Source of the DNA: Saccharopolyspora phatthalungensis
GTDB taxonomy: Bacteria; Actinomycetota; Actinomycetes; Mycobacteriales; Pseudonocardiaceae
Reading direction: 5' to 3'
Length of the DNA: 64,000 bases
Assembly: GCF_014203395.1 (NCBI RefSeq)
Contig: NZ_JACHIW010000001.1
Coordinates: 1,674,001 to 1,738,000 of the forward strand
Positions within the stretch are counted from its first letter, which is position 1, and every line of letters begins with the position of its first letter. Below, piece by piece: positions 47,106 to 55,565 of this stretch. The position numbers were made by a program, and so were the translations under genes. Below the pieces are notes generated by a model, which had not been told where the DNA came from, ran no database searches, and saw nothing but the letters and a program-made list of their open reading frames with translations.

Positions 47106-47816
47106 TCAAGTAAGGCCGAAGCCGATGTCCTCGGCCTCTTCGGCGGCCCGCCACGCCTCGCCGAGTTCGCGCACGTCGGCCCGGTTCCATCGGCGCGACC
47201 AGCCGGCCAGGTCGAGTAACCCGGACAGCAGCCCGCCGGTGAACCCCCACACCAGCATGCCGGGCACCAGGAACGCCGGGCTCGAATGTCGTCCGGTCAG
47301 CTCTACCCGGAGCCGGTTCGCCGGATCCGTCAGCCAGGAGATCGGCACCCGGGCCACCGCCGCCGTCTCGCCGAGATCGACGGGCGCGACCGGAGACGGT
47401 TCGACCCAGTGGGCAATTACCGGGGTCACCCGGAAACCGCTGTGCGCCACGTGCAGTTCCGGCAGGGTCGCCACCGGGCGAACGCCCCCCGGCCGCAAGC
47501 CCACCTCCTCGACGGCTTCCCGCAGCGCGGCGTCGACGGGCCCGCGATCAACATCGTCGAGCGAGCCACCGGGGAAGGCAACCTGTCCGGGGTGCGAATT
47601 AAGCCCATCGGCGCGACGGAGCAACAGCACGTCCGGGCCATCCGGCCCCTCGCCGAAGAGCACCAGGACCGCGGCGGGACGGGCGTCCGCGGGTGGGCTC
47701 TCGCGCGGCCAGCCGAAGTGTCCCGGATCGAGGTCGGCGGTGCGCTTGGCCAGGCCCCGCAGCCAGTCCGGCAGTTCCGCCGGGTCGACCAGCGGTCCTG
47801 TTCGTCGCTGGTTCAC
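47106..47816 (-). CDS. NUDIX hydrolase, CoA pyrophosphatase-like (Rv3672c type)
   Basis: GTG 47816 overlaps the thioredoxin stop by four bases (GTGA); 236 residues. The Nudix box GGSLDDVDRGPVDAALREAV followed by EEVGL is complete, and LLLRRADGLNSHPGQVAFPG is the CoA-pyrophosphatase hallmark. It would cut CoA and its derivatives into 4'-phosphopantetheine and 3',5'-ADP. It sits in the conserved nth-thioredoxin-NUDIX-marP order. Confidence 0.9.
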   Translation of the reverse strand: MNQRRTGPLVDPAELPDWLRGLAKRTADLDPGHFGWPRESPPADARPAAVLVLFGEGPDGPDVLLLRRADGLNSHPGQVAFPGGSLDDVDRGPVDAALREAVEEVGLRPGGVRPVATLPELHVAHSGFRVTPVIAHWVEPSPVAPVDLGETAAVARVPISWLTDPANRLRVELTGRHSSPAFLVPGMLVWGFTGGLLSGLLDLAGWSRRWNRADVRELGEAWRAAEEAEDIGFGLT

Positions 47817-48448
47817 TGGCCGCTCCCCGAGGTGCGCTCTACGGCGGCCCGAACCTCGTCCGGAGACTCGAACGCGACCGGCGGATCGATGCGACGCACC
47901 TCGCCGGAGGCGGTCACCAGGTAGCTGACCGGCAGCACGTTCGGCGCTTTGAGCGCGGCCCGGAGGCGGCCGTCCCCGTCATGCACGTTGGGGAAGTGAA
48001 CGCCGAGCTCGGTCAGAAGGTCAAGACCGTCCGCCGGATCGCTTTGCACCTGCACGCCGAGAACGCGGATCGCTCCCGGCCGCGTCGCGTATGCCTGCAA
48101 CGCGGGCAGCTCGGTGCGACACGGCCCGCACCAGGCCGCCCAGATGTTGATCAACGTGGGACCTCCGGCGACGGCGGCGCCCACGTCCACGGGCCGTCCG
48201 TCGGCGAGGCAGCTGCCATGCACTCCGGCCAACTCCGCCGGCCCGCCACTGGCCGCCGGGCAGGGTTGCAGCGCCGCCGCCGCGCGCTGCGCGGGGTCGA
48301 CAACGCGAGCCGTCGCCGCTGGCCCGGGGGTAGCGGTTTCCGGCTGCCGGTCCGCGCCGCGTGGCCAGAGCGCGATTACACCCACCACCGCGAGCACGAC
48401 CACCACGATGGTCCAGCGGATCTCGTTGCGGTAGGCGCGCAGGTTCAC
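47813..48448 (-). CDS. membrane-anchored thioredoxin-like protein (Rv3673c type)
   Basis: GTG 48448 overlaps the nth stop by four bases, giving 211 residues; the open frame continuing into nth is an artefact. One N-terminal transmembrane helix ([18 protein letters not shown]) is followed by a thioredoxin fold with active site WAAWCGPC (Cys107, Cys110). Two further cysteines (QPCPAASG and HGSCLADG) before the fold may pair. It is an extracytoplasmic disulfide reductase or oxidase, perhaps serving envelope proteins such as MarP. Confidence 0.9.
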   Translation of the reverse strand: MNLRAYRNEIRWTIVVVVLAVVGVIALWPRGADRQPETATPGPAATARVVDPAQRAAAALQPCPAASGGPAELAGVHGSCLADGRPVDVGAAVAGGPTLINIWAAWCGPCRTELPALQAYATRPGAIRVLGVQVQSDPADGLDLLTELGVHFPNVHDGDGRLRAALKAPNVLPVSYLVTASGEVRRIDPPVAFESPDEVRAAVERTSGSGQ

Positions 48449-49275
48449 GCCACCGGCTCCTTGGCCGTGGCCTGTTCGATGGTGCGCTCCGGGACCTCGT
48501 CGACGATCCCGGCCAGCGCCAGCAGGCGCGGCGTCTCCGGGCCGCGCACCAGCTTCGCCGCCTCGGCCGGCTCGGTCGGCCCCAGCCCGTAGGACGGGCA
48601 GTCGTTGGCCAGCAGGCAGGCCCCGCAGGCTGGTTTGCGGGCGTGGCAGACGCGGCGGCCGTGGAAGATCACCCAGTGCGAGAGCATCGTCCATTCCTTG
48701 CGCGGGATGAGCTCGCCGATCGCGTGCTCGACCTTGACCGGGTCCTCCTCCGCGGTCCAGCCCCAGCGCCGGACCAGCCGACCGAAGTGGGTGTCCACCG
48801 TGATGCCCGGGACGTCGAAGGCGTTGCCGAGGATCACATTGGCCGTCTTGCGCCCGATGCCGGGCAGCTTGACCAGCTGGTCCAGCCGCCCCGGCACCTC
48901 GCCGTCGTACTTGTCCACCAGGGCCGCGCCCAGGCCCATCAGGGACGCCGCCTTGTTCCGGTAGAACCCGGTGGAGCGGATCATCTCCTCCAGCTCGGTG
49001 CGGTCCGCCGCCGCGTAGGCGGCGGCCGTCGGGTACCGCTTGAACAGGGCCGGGGTGACCTCGTTGACCCGCTTGTCGGTGCACTGCGCGGACAGGATCG
49101 TGGCGACCGCGAGTTCCAGCGGTGTTCCGAAGTCCAGCTCACAGTGCGCGTCCGGATACGCTTCGCGCAACGCCCGGAGCATCCGGCGGGCCCGACGGAC
49201 CAGACCCAACCGGGTTTCACCGCCCGTGCGGGTCCCGGCAGTGCTCTTACGCTTGTTCCGAGCCAGGTCTGACAC
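48445..49275 (-). CDS. nth: endonuclease III
   Basis: GTG 49275 gives 276 residues with a basic actinobacterial extension of ~25 residues. The helix-hairpin-helix [20 protein letters not shown] carries the catalytic Lys, and [13 protein letters not shown] the Asp. The 4Fe-4S cluster ligands are in [17 protein letters not shown] (Cys-x6-Cys-x2-Cys-x5-Cys). It is a DNA glycosylase/AP lyase removing oxidised pyrimidines. It leads an overlapping four-gene row ending in marP. Confidence 0.96.
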   Translation of the reverse strand: MSDLARNKRKSTAGTRTGGETRLGLVRRARRMLRALREAYPDAHCELDFGTPLELAVATILSAQCTDKRVNEVTPALFKRYPTAAAYAAADRTELEEMIRSTGFYRNKAASLMGLGAALVDKYDGEVPGRLDQLVKLPGIGRKTANVILGNAFDVPGITVDTHFGRLVRRWGWTAEEDPVKVEHAIGELIPRKEWTMLSHWVIFHGRRVCHARKPACGACLLANDCPSYGLGPTEPAEAAKLVRGPETPRLLALAGIVDEVPERTIEQATAKEPVA

Positions 49276-49515
49276 CCCACCAGACTACGGATTCGGTCGC
49301 CCCGGAAGACGACCGCACCGCGGTGACCCCGGGCCGCCCGGGGCGTGTCGAACACCGAACGCCGGACGTCCTGGATAAGGTGCCCGCTGACACGGTCCGG
49401 TTAACGGAGCGGATCATGAGAGCAGATCGTCACGTAAGGTGGCCGCATCGTCACGCTCACCGGTAATCCGACCCCGGTTACACCCGCCCCGAAGGCATGA
49501 GCGAGGATTCAAGTC

Positions 49516-49773
49516 ATGATGGCTGCCTGGTTCGTCATCGTCGTGCCGCTCGTGATCATGTTCTTCACGCTCTTCATGGAGCGCGTGGAGGCCCGCCTGC
49601 GGCACGTTGCGGTGCAAGAGAACGAGGTGGAGGAGTTGCTGGAGAACGCTCGCCCCGACGAGGTGCGGGCACTGTTCCGGCAAGGCATTGGACGCGCGCT
49701 GGAGTTGTTCCAGCTTCGCAGGGTGGGGCGCGCCGGTAGGCTGCGTACTCGCCGCTCCCGCGACCAGTCTTAG
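49516..49773 (+). CDS. small membrane protein upstream of crp (Rv3675-like position)
   Basis: The 85-residue protein starts at ATG 49516 after GAGGATTC. One N-terminal transmembrane helix (WFVIVVPLVIMFFTLFM) is followed by an amphipathic acidic helix and a basic C-terminal tail (RAGRLRTRRSRDQS). It occupies the place of the small membrane protein Rv3675 between nth and crp. Function unknown. Confidence 0.75.
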   Translation: MMAAWFVIVVPLVIMFFTLFMERVEARLRHVAVQENEVEELLENARPDEVRALFRQGIGRALELFQLRRVGRAGRLRTRRSRDQS

Positions 49774-49866
49774 AATTACTGGTAGTGATCGGCGGCACAC
49801 CGCTAGATTCGCACTTGCGGGTCCGGCACCACAGACAGCCGCCGCGTCTCAACATGGAGGGACGAG

Positions 49867-50541
49867 GTGGACGAGACACTGGCCCGGGCCGGCATCTTCC
49901 AGGGCGTTGAGCCGGCCGCGGCAGAGGCACTGGCCCAGTCGCTGGAACCGGTGGAGTTCCCGCGAGGACACGTGATCTTCGCCGAGGGCGAGCCGGGTGA
50001 CCGGCTCTACATCATTCAGTCCGGCAAGGTGAAGCTGGGACGCAAATCCCCGGACGGCAGGGAGAACCTGCTGGCGATCATGGGGCCGTCGGACATGTTC
50101 GGCGAGCTGTCCATCTTCGATCCCGGGCCGCGCACCTCGACGGCGACCACGGTCACCGAGGTCCGCGCCCTGAGCATGGACCGCGCGGCGCTGCGGCAGT
50201 GGATCGCCACGCGTCCGGAGATCGCCGAGCAGTTGCTGCGGGTGGTCGCGCGCCGGCTGCGCCGGACCAACGGCATGCTGGCCGATCTGATCTTCACCGA
50301 TGTGCCGGGCCGCGTTGCCAAGGCACTGCTGCAACTCGCGCAGCGCTTCGGCAGCCAGGAGGCAGGGCTGCTGCGGGTGACCCACGACCTGACGCAGGAA
50401 GAGATCGCCCAGTACGTCGGAGCGTCGCGGGAGACCGTCAACAAGGCGCTGGCGGACTTCGCGCACCGCGGCTGGCTGCGGCTTGAGGGCAAGAGCGTGC
50501 TCATCCTCGACCCGGAGCGGCTGGCCCGCCGCGCCCGCTGA
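49867..50541 (+). CDS. crp: Crp/GlxR-type transcriptional regulator
   Basis: GTG 49867 follows GGAGGGACGAG; 224 residues. The cyclic-nucleotide-binding domain includes [40 protein letters not shown] (the phosphate-binding cassette) and the long C-helix. The helix-turn-helix is [20 protein letters not shown]. It is the orthologue of mycobacterial CRP (Rv3676) and corynebacterial GlxR by sequence style and position, so probably a global cAMP-responsive regulator of carbon and envelope genes. Confidence 0.94.
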   Translation: MDETLARAGIFQGVEPAAAEALAQSLEPVEFPRGHVIFAEGEPGDRLYIIQSGKVKLGRKSPDGRENLLAIMGPSDMFGELSIFDPGPRTSTATTVTEVRALSMDRAALRQWIATRPEIAEQLLRVVARRLRRTNGMLADLIFTDVPGRVAKALLQLAQRFGSQEAGLLRVTHDLTQEEIAQYVGASRETVNKALADFAHRGWLRLEGKSVLILDPERLARRAR

Positions 50542-50825
50542 CATATCAGCGACGCCGTGAACTGACGCGCGTCGGCCGATGGGTCCGGGCCGAATCCCGG
50601 ACTCCCCAGCTGGCGTGCGTTTTTCGTTTCCAAGACCAACCTTTCGGCCCGCTCCCGGGTGCAAACGTTGATCCAGCGGGTGAGAGGCGGGGGCATGGAC
50701 TGGGCAGGAGCAACCTGCCCGCCCCGAGGTTGCCGACTCCAGCGGCGGTGAACTCCGGTGGTGGCGACCGAGTTGCCGTCACTCTCAGTAACCGAGAGGG
50801 AACCACTTGTGGGTGACACGCGTCC

Positions 50826-50915
50826 TTATGGCTGCGGCTGAGACAGCGGCGGGGGCGGTTTCAGCGGTGGCGGCGGAGGCTCCTGCTGAGGCTCGCTCGC
50901 CCGGCCCGGAGACAT
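50826..50915 (-). CDS. possible 29-residue proline-rich peptide
   Basis: ATG 50915 opens a 30-codon frame with MSPGRASEPQQEPPPPPLK followed by more proline and SQPQP, ending TAA. Proline-rich tiny proteins occur in actinobacteria, but here there is no ribosome site and the strong hairpin at 50925-50968 sits right upstream. It may equally be chance in GC-rich DNA. Confidence 0.2.
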   Translation of the reverse strand: MSPGRASEPQQEPPPPPLKPPPPLSQPQP

Positions 50916-50924
50916 CTGGCATGC

Positions 50925-50968
50925 GAAGGGGCTGGGCGCCGCCCCCGACGCGGCGCTCCAGCCCCTTC
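50925..50968. terminator. strong hairpin after crp
   Basis: GAAGGGGCTGG plus GCGCCGC (50925-50942) pairs with GCGGCGC, a bulged T, then CCAGCCCCTTC (50950-50968), an 18-bp stem with a 7-base loop. It could terminate crp transcription or a small RNA. Confidence 0.5.
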
Positions 50969-51181
50969 ACATGTGCGTGGTTCGTCCCCCGACGACTAAC
51001 CACGCTCCCCCGATCCTCCGATGCGTCGGCCCCGAATCCTAAGCACCAGAGGAAAGCTCTCCTGTCGACGATGCTTCACGGCCCATGCCGTGTGCAACAC
51101 CTCTCAACCTCCAAGACGCGGCTACCCACAGCCCGGTTGCAGGATTCACCCGGATTGCGTAGCCGCCTTGGTAAGAGTGTG

Positions 51182-51208
51182 CCCGGTTCGCCCAGAGGGC
51201 GAACCGGG
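51182..51208 (+). terminator. perfect 12-bp hairpin upstream of the MFS gene
   Basis: CCCGGTTCGCCC (51182-51193) pairs with GGGCGAACCGGG (51197-51208) around a 3-base loop. It ends about 50 bases before the MFS promoter, isolating that gene from upstream transcription. Confidence 0.7.
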
Positions 51209-51257
51209 TAGAAGGTCCCTACTTCGGGCGTGAGGCGGATTACCCGGAAAAAGAGCT

Positions 51258-51276
51258 GGTACCGCCGTACCATAAT
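51258..51276 (+). promoter_or_regulatory. GGTAC-CGCC-GTACC operator overlapping the -10 of the MFS gene
   Basis: A perfect inverted repeat (51258-51271) runs into a -10-like CATAAT (51271-51276). The GTG start at 51293 is about 17 bases past the -10 with no ribosome site, so the message is leaderless or nearly so. A repressor on this site would block the promoter. Confidence 0.5.
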
Positions 51277-51292
51277 CGGGATACTGGTTCGC

Positions 51293-52531
51293 GTGTCCCA
51301 ATCCGCGTCCCTAGTCGATTACCGCACCGCCCTGACTGCTCCCGGCGCTCGCGGGCCGGTCGTGGCCTCGTTGCTGGGCCGCTTGCCGATCGCGATGATC
51401 GGCCTTGCGCTGATGTTGTATGTGCAGCGGGAGACCGGGTCGTTCGCGGCGGCCGGGTTGGTGTCGGCGGGGGCGCTACTCGGCGTCGCCTGCGGCTCGG
51501 TCGCGCAGGGCCGGGTGATGGACCGCGTGGGGCCGTCCGTGCCGCTTCATGTGATGTCCGGTGTGTTCGCGATCCTGGTGGCCGTCGAAGTGGTGGCCAT
51601 CGAATTGCACGCCCCGCTGGTGCTGCTGACCGCGCTGGCGTTCTTGGTCGGGGGCAGCGAGCCGATGGTGGGGCCTGCCTCGCGCGCGCTCTGGGGACGA
51701 CTGCTCCCGCCCGGCCGGGCGCGGGACGCCGCCTACGCGTACGAGGCGATCAGCATGGAAGTCTTCTTCATCCTCGGCCCCGGTCTGGCTGGGCTCATGG
51801 TCGCGATGCCGTGGCCGGGGACCGGAGTGGTGGTCGGCGCGGCGTGCATGATCATCGGCAGCGTGGGCTTCGCCGCCACCCACGCCGCCCGCGGCCACCG
51901 GCCGGGGCTCGCGAAGCGTGCCGACGGCAGCCTGCTCGGAGCGATCGCCAGTCCGGGGATGCGAACCGTGGCGCTCGCCGCGCTGGGCTTTGGCATCCTG
52001 ATCGGCTTCGTCGAGGTCGGCGTGCCTGCCGCCGCCATGCGGGCGGGACAACCCACCGCCGGTGGCCTGCTGTTGAGCGTGTTGTCGGTCAGTTCGGTGG
52101 CAGTCGGTGTCGCCTACGGGCTGCGTCCTTGGCCGCGCCCCATGCATCTGCGGCTACCCGCGCTGCTGCTCGGCTTCGCCGCATTGATCACGCTGCTGGC
52201 CTTGCCGTCGACGCTGTGGGGCCTGTGTCTGGCGCTGCTCGTGGCGGGCAGCCTGATCACGCCGCAGTCCACCGCGCACTCGGTGGCCATCGAGATCGCG
52301 GCTCCGCAGGGCACCTCCACCGAGGCATTCGGTTGGGTAGTCACCTCGGTGACGCTGGGCGCGGCCATCGGCCAGTCGATCAGCGGGCAGTTAGTTGAGC
52401 TCAGCGGCCCGCCCGCGGCGTTCCTGACCGCCAGCGCGGTCGGCGTCGTGGTCGCGGCGGTCCTCTGGCTGCGCCGCCGCACCCTGGTCCCCAGCGCCTC
52501 CCGCGCGGACCTCTCCCTCGCCTGGAGCTGA
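51293..52531 (+). CDS. major facilitator superfamily transporter
   Basis: GTG 51293 gives 412 residues with about 12 transmembrane helices in two six-helix halves split by a short hydrophilic loop (~190-215, HRPGLAKRADGS). The MFS loop-2 motif is GVACGSVAQGRVMDRVGPSV, the Gly/Asp/Arg pattern of motif A. It is most like drug- or metabolite-efflux members of DHA1 type. The substrate is unknown. There is no adjacent regulator, but an operator-like repeat overlaps its promoter. Confidence 0.88.
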   Translation: MSQSASLVDYRTALTAPGARGPVVASLLGRLPIAMIGLALMLYVQRETGSFAAAGLVSAGALLGVACGSVAQGRVMDRVGPSVPLHVMSGVFAILVAVEVVAIELHAPLVLLTALAFLVGGSEPMVGPASRALWGRLLPPGRARDAAYAYEAISMEVFFILGPGLAGLMVAMPWPGTGVVVGAACMIIGSVGFAATHAARGHRPGLAKRADGSLLGAIASPGMRTVALAALGFGILIGFVEVGVPAAAMRAGQPTAGGLLLSVLSVSSVAVGVAYGLRPWPRPMHLRLPALLLGFAALITLLALPSTLWGLCLALLVAGSLITPQSTAHSVAIEIAAPQGTSTEAFGWVVTSVTLGAAIGQSISGQLVELSGPPAAFLTASAVGVVVAAVLWLRRRTLVPSASRADLSLAWS

Positions 52532-52589
52532 CCCGCTTCGCCAGGTCGGGGCCACATGGTGCCGTAGCGCCCGAACGAACACCGGCGCT

Positions 52590-52773
52590 GCGGAGCGCTT
52601 CACCACCGCCTACCAGCCCCGGTACCTGGCCGAGGCGTTGCAGGCCTTCGGCCCGCAGACCGTCCGCATTGGTTTGCGGTCCAGCACGCGCCGGTCAACG
52701 GTGATCACCGGCGCGGAGCCGGACCCGAGCGGGGCCGAGTTGCACTACGTCCTGATGCCGAAGCGGTCGTGAG
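52590..52773 (+). pseudogene. C-terminal remnant of a DnaN-like sliding-clamp (beta-subunit) domain
   Basis: The frame from 52590 reads AERFTTAYQPRYLAEALQAF and later VRIGLRSSTRRSTVITGAEP; after a one-base shift near 52740 it ends LHYVLMPKRS, the standard beta-clamp ending (YVLMPxR). No start or first two clamp domains are present. Actinobacteria carry DnaN-like domains fused to MerR regulators as well as true dnaN, so this is probably a relic of such a paralogue. It lies just after the MFS stop. Confidence 0.5.
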
Positions 52774-52824
52774 CGATCACCGTGTCACCGCGGCTTCGCC
52801 GTGGCGCGGCGACGGAGACCACGG

Positions 52825-53622
52825 TCAAGAGCGGAGTTCGCCTCTTTCGCGCAGGTAGGCGAGTTGGGCTTGGACAGTGAGTTCCGCGGCGGGCCACACC
52901 GAGCGGTCGACGTCGACGTACACGACCTCCACTACCTGGCGCGGCGTGACGGCGGGGCCATGGTCGCGGACGGCCGCCCGGACTTGGTCGAGCCGCTGTT
53001 CGCGGTGTTCCAGGTAGGCATTCGCGATCGTCCGGACGTCGGGCAGCTCCGGGCCGTGGCCGGGCAACACCCGCAGGCCCGGCGGTAGCCCGGCGAGCAG
53101 CCGCAGCGACTCGAAGTAGGAGCCCAGGTGGCCGTCGGGATACGCCACGACCGTCGTCCCCCGGCCGAGCAAGCTGTCGCCGGTGAAGACCGCTGGTTCC
53201 TCGTGGTCGACGACGAAGCACACCGAGTCGGCGGTGTGGCCGGCGGTGGCGATCACGCGCAGCTCCATGCCGCCAGCCTTGATGCTCTCGCCGTCCTGGA
53301 TCGGCCCCGCGCCAAGGCACAACGCCGGGTCCAGCGCCCGCACTGGCGCGCCGGTCAACTCGGCGAACCGCGCGGCGCCTCCGGTGTGATCGCTGTGGTG
53401 GTGGGTCAGCAACACGAGCGACACCGGGCCCTGGTCGGCGACGCGGCGCAGGTGGTCGGCATCGGCCGGGCCCGGGTCGATCACCACGCAGTCGCCCGCG
53501 TCCGGCTCGCGCACCACCCACGTGTTGGTGCCTTCCAGCGTCATCGGCGAAGGGTTGTGCGCCAGCAGCACCGACGCGTACGGGGTGACCTGGCGCAGCG
53601 CTCCGTAGGCGGGGTGCTCCAT
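52825..53622 (-). CDS. metallo-beta-lactamase-fold hydrolase (Rv3677c-like)
   Basis: ATG 53622 overlaps the preceding NUDIX stop by one base (TGATG) and follows GAGGAGG; 265 residues. The metal site THHHSDHTGG is complete, with later ligands in TAGHTADSVCF, TGDSLLGRG and LPGHGPELPD. A C-terminal winged-helix-like part follows, as in the glyoxalase/LACTB2-type family. It hydrolyses a thioester, ester or nucleic-acid substrate. Rv3677c, next to crp in mycobacteria, is the positional equivalent. Confidence 0.9.
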   Translation of the reverse strand: MEHPAYGALRQVTPYASVLLAHNPSPMTLEGTNTWVVREPDAGDCVVIDPGPADADHLRRVADQGPVSLVLLTHHHSDHTGGAARFAELTGAPVRALDPALCLGAGPIQDGESIKAGGMELRVIATAGHTADSVCFVVDHEEPAVFTGDSLLGRGTTVVAYPDGHLGSYFESLRLLAGLPPGLRVLPGHGPELPDVRTIANAYLEHREQRLDQVRAAVRDHGPAVTPRQVVEVVYVDVDRSVWPAAELTVQAQLAYLRERGELRS

Positions 53623-54452
53623 CAGTTCGCCTCCTCGAATCCGGGTTCGCCGGGCATCACCACATGCCACCGACCGTTGCGGCGCACCAGTTTCGGGCTG
53701 ATCTTGCCCAGGGTGCGCTCGGCCGCCAGCGCCGCCGCCATGCTGCCGCACTCGACGAGTTCGTCCAGCGTGATGCGGGTCGGCGGGAGCAGGTGGCAGC
53801 GGCCCTCCGCGAAGTCCGCGAGCGCCTGTTCCGGGGTTGCCCAGTACGCCTCGGCGGCCTCCGTGGTGACCGCGTCGGCGCGCTGCCCCTCCGGCATCGC
53901 AGCGAGGAAGAAGCGCGTGTCGTAACGCCTCGGTTCGCGCTCCGGGGTCAGCCAGTTCGCCCACGGGCGCAGCAGGTCTGCGCGCAGCACCAAGCGCTCG
54001 TCGGCGAGGAACTCCGCGAGCGACAGGTTGCGGGCGACCATCGCGGCGCGCGCCTCGGCGTAACGGCTCGTTTCGCCGACCACCGTCGCGGTGTCCGGCC
54101 CGGCCAGCAGCACCCCGGATTCCTCGAACGTCTCACGCACGGCCGCGCACACGAGGGCGCGGGCCAGCTCTGGCGAGCAGTCGAACCGCGCGGCCCACCA
54201 TTGGGCATCCGGTCCGCTCCAGGCCACCGACGTGTCCGCGTCGCGTTGATCGACGCCGCCACCGGGGAACACGGTCATGCCACCGGCGAACGGCATGCCC
54301 TTTACCCGGCGTTGCAGGAACACCTCCAGACCCGTCGTGCCATTGCGCAGCAGTACCACCGTGGCCGCGTCCTTGGCCTCGGCCGGCTGCTGGGGTGGCG
54401 TTTCAGGCACAAAACCCGTTGGCAGTGACCGGTCTTCGGGCAGTAACACCAT
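53622..54452 (-). CDS. NUDIX hydrolase (NUDT19-like)
   Basis: ATG 54452 is chosen because AGGGTG lies 6 bases upstream; a GTG at 54461 is possible. The 276-residue protein has LQRRVKGMPFAGGMTVFPGG and CAAVRETFEESGVLL, the two halves of the Nudix box separated by a long insert as in NUDT7/19-type CoA hydrolases. Co-transcribed and translationally coupled to the MBL hydrolase, which suggests successive hydrolysis of an acyl-CoA or related ester, but this is inference. Confidence 0.85.
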   Translation of the reverse strand: MVLLPEDRSLPTGFVPETPPQQPAEAKDAATVVLLRNGTTGLEVFLQRRVKGMPFAGGMTVFPGGGVDQRDADTSVAWSGPDAQWWAARFDCSPELARALVCAAVRETFEESGVLLAGPDTATVVGETSRYAEARAAMVARNLSLAEFLADERLVLRADLLRPWANWLTPEREPRRYDTRFFLAAMPEGQRADAVTTEAAEAYWATPEQALADFAEGRCHLLPPTRITLDELVECGSMAAALAAERTLGKISPKLVRRNGRWHVVMPGEPGFEEAN

Positions 54453-54596
54453 GCGGGTCACCCTATGCTGGAAAGCCCCGGGAAAGAGCTACCACAATCA
54501 ATTTCTCACCGCGCGCGAAGTCCCCGGCCGACACGCCCGACGCGGTTGGACCCCCCAATTGCAGTAACCGCGACCGGTCAACGGCACGATGTCGGC

Positions 54597-55484
54597 ATGG
54601 ACGAAGCACTGCGGGTCGGCGTGGTCGGAGCCGGTCCCTGGGCCCATCGGGTGCACGGCCCAGGGTTGTACGCACACCCAGGAACGCGGTTGGCAACGGT
54701 GTGGGCGCGGCGGCCGGATGCGGCCAAAAGCTTCGCCGAGCCCTACGAAGCCGCGGTCGCCGACGGTTTCGAGGAACTGCTCGATACGGTCGACGCGGTG
54801 GCTTTCGCGGTGCCACCGGCGGTGCAGGCCGAGCTCGCGCCGCAGGCGGCGCGGGCGGGTAAGCACTTGGTGCTGGAGAAGCCGCTGGCCGCGGATCCGG
54901 CCGGTGCCCGCGAGATCGTCCAGGCGGTGGACGACAACGGAGTCGCTGCGCTGCTGATGCTCACCCGCCGCTTCGCGCCGGAGGTGCAGGCGTGGCTGTC
55001 GGGAGTGCGGGAGCTCGGCGGTTGGCAGGGCGGCACCGGCCGCTGGCTGGCGGGCGGCCTGCTCGCCGGCGACTACGCCGGGTCGGAGTGGCGCCAGCAG
55101 CAGGAGGGCGCGCTGATCGACGCGGGCCCGCATGCGATCGACCTGCTCGACGTGGCTCTCGGCGAGATCGAACAGGTGCACTACGCGCACCGAAGCCGCG
55201 ACGACCTCTGGCAGCTCGTGTTCGGCCACGCTGGCGGCGCGACCAGCACGTTGACTTTGTCGCTGCGCATGCCGGTGCAGCCGTCGGTGGTCGACTTCGC
55301 GGTGTACGGGGAGCACGGCCATGCGCCGCTGGCCGGACGCCGGACGGCTGCGCGCGACTGCTACGCGCGGATGCTCGACGACCTCCTCACGATGATCCGC
55401 GAAGAGCGCTCGGAGCACCCCTGCGACGTGCATCGGGGCCTGCACTTGCAACAGATCCTCGCCGACGCGCAACAGGCGATCTAG
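54597..55484 (+). CDS. Gfo/Idh/MocA-family oxidoreductase
   Basis: ATG 54597 gives 295 residues. The Rossmann segment is LRVGVVGAGPWAHRVHGPGL, and the EKP motif GKHLVLEKPLAADPAGA is conserved with its Lys. The substrate domain contains AGSEWRQQQEGALIDAGPHA and HAIDLLDVALG with the typical His. It oxidises or reduces a sugar or similar polyol with NAD(P). The substrate cannot be told and no sugar genes are nearby. Confidence 0.9.
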   Translation: MDEALRVGVVGAGPWAHRVHGPGLYAHPGTRLATVWARRPDAAKSFAEPYEAAVADGFEELLDTVDAVAFAVPPAVQAELAPQAARAGKHLVLEKPLAADPAGAREIVQAVDDNGVAALLMLTRRFAPEVQAWLSGVRELGGWQGGTGRWLAGGLLAGDYAGSEWRQQQEGALIDAGPHAIDLLDVALGEIEQVHYAHRSRDDLWQLVFGHAGGATSTLTLSLRMPVQPSVVDFAVYGEHGHAPLAGRRTAARDCYARMLDDLLTMIREERSEHPCDVHRGLHLQQILADAQQAI

Positions 55485-55565
55485 CAGGACCTGTGTGTGC
55501 GTGGTGGTGCCAGAGCACCCCAGTGTGCGCACGGTGGTCAGCTGGAAAACGGCGTGGCTGAGCGG

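Larger units (their letters stand above)
50542..51292. other. long structured intergenic region between crp and the MFS gene
   Basis: About 750 bases. It contains an 18-bp hairpin (50925-50968), a 12-bp hairpin (51182-51208), a broader GC-rich inverted repeat (gcggctac at ~51118 / gtagccgc at ~51158), a proline-rich micro-frame on the minus strand (50826-50915) and the MFS promoter at its right end. No ordinary gene is supported. The density of hairpins suggests one or more small RNAs. Confidence 0.45.
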
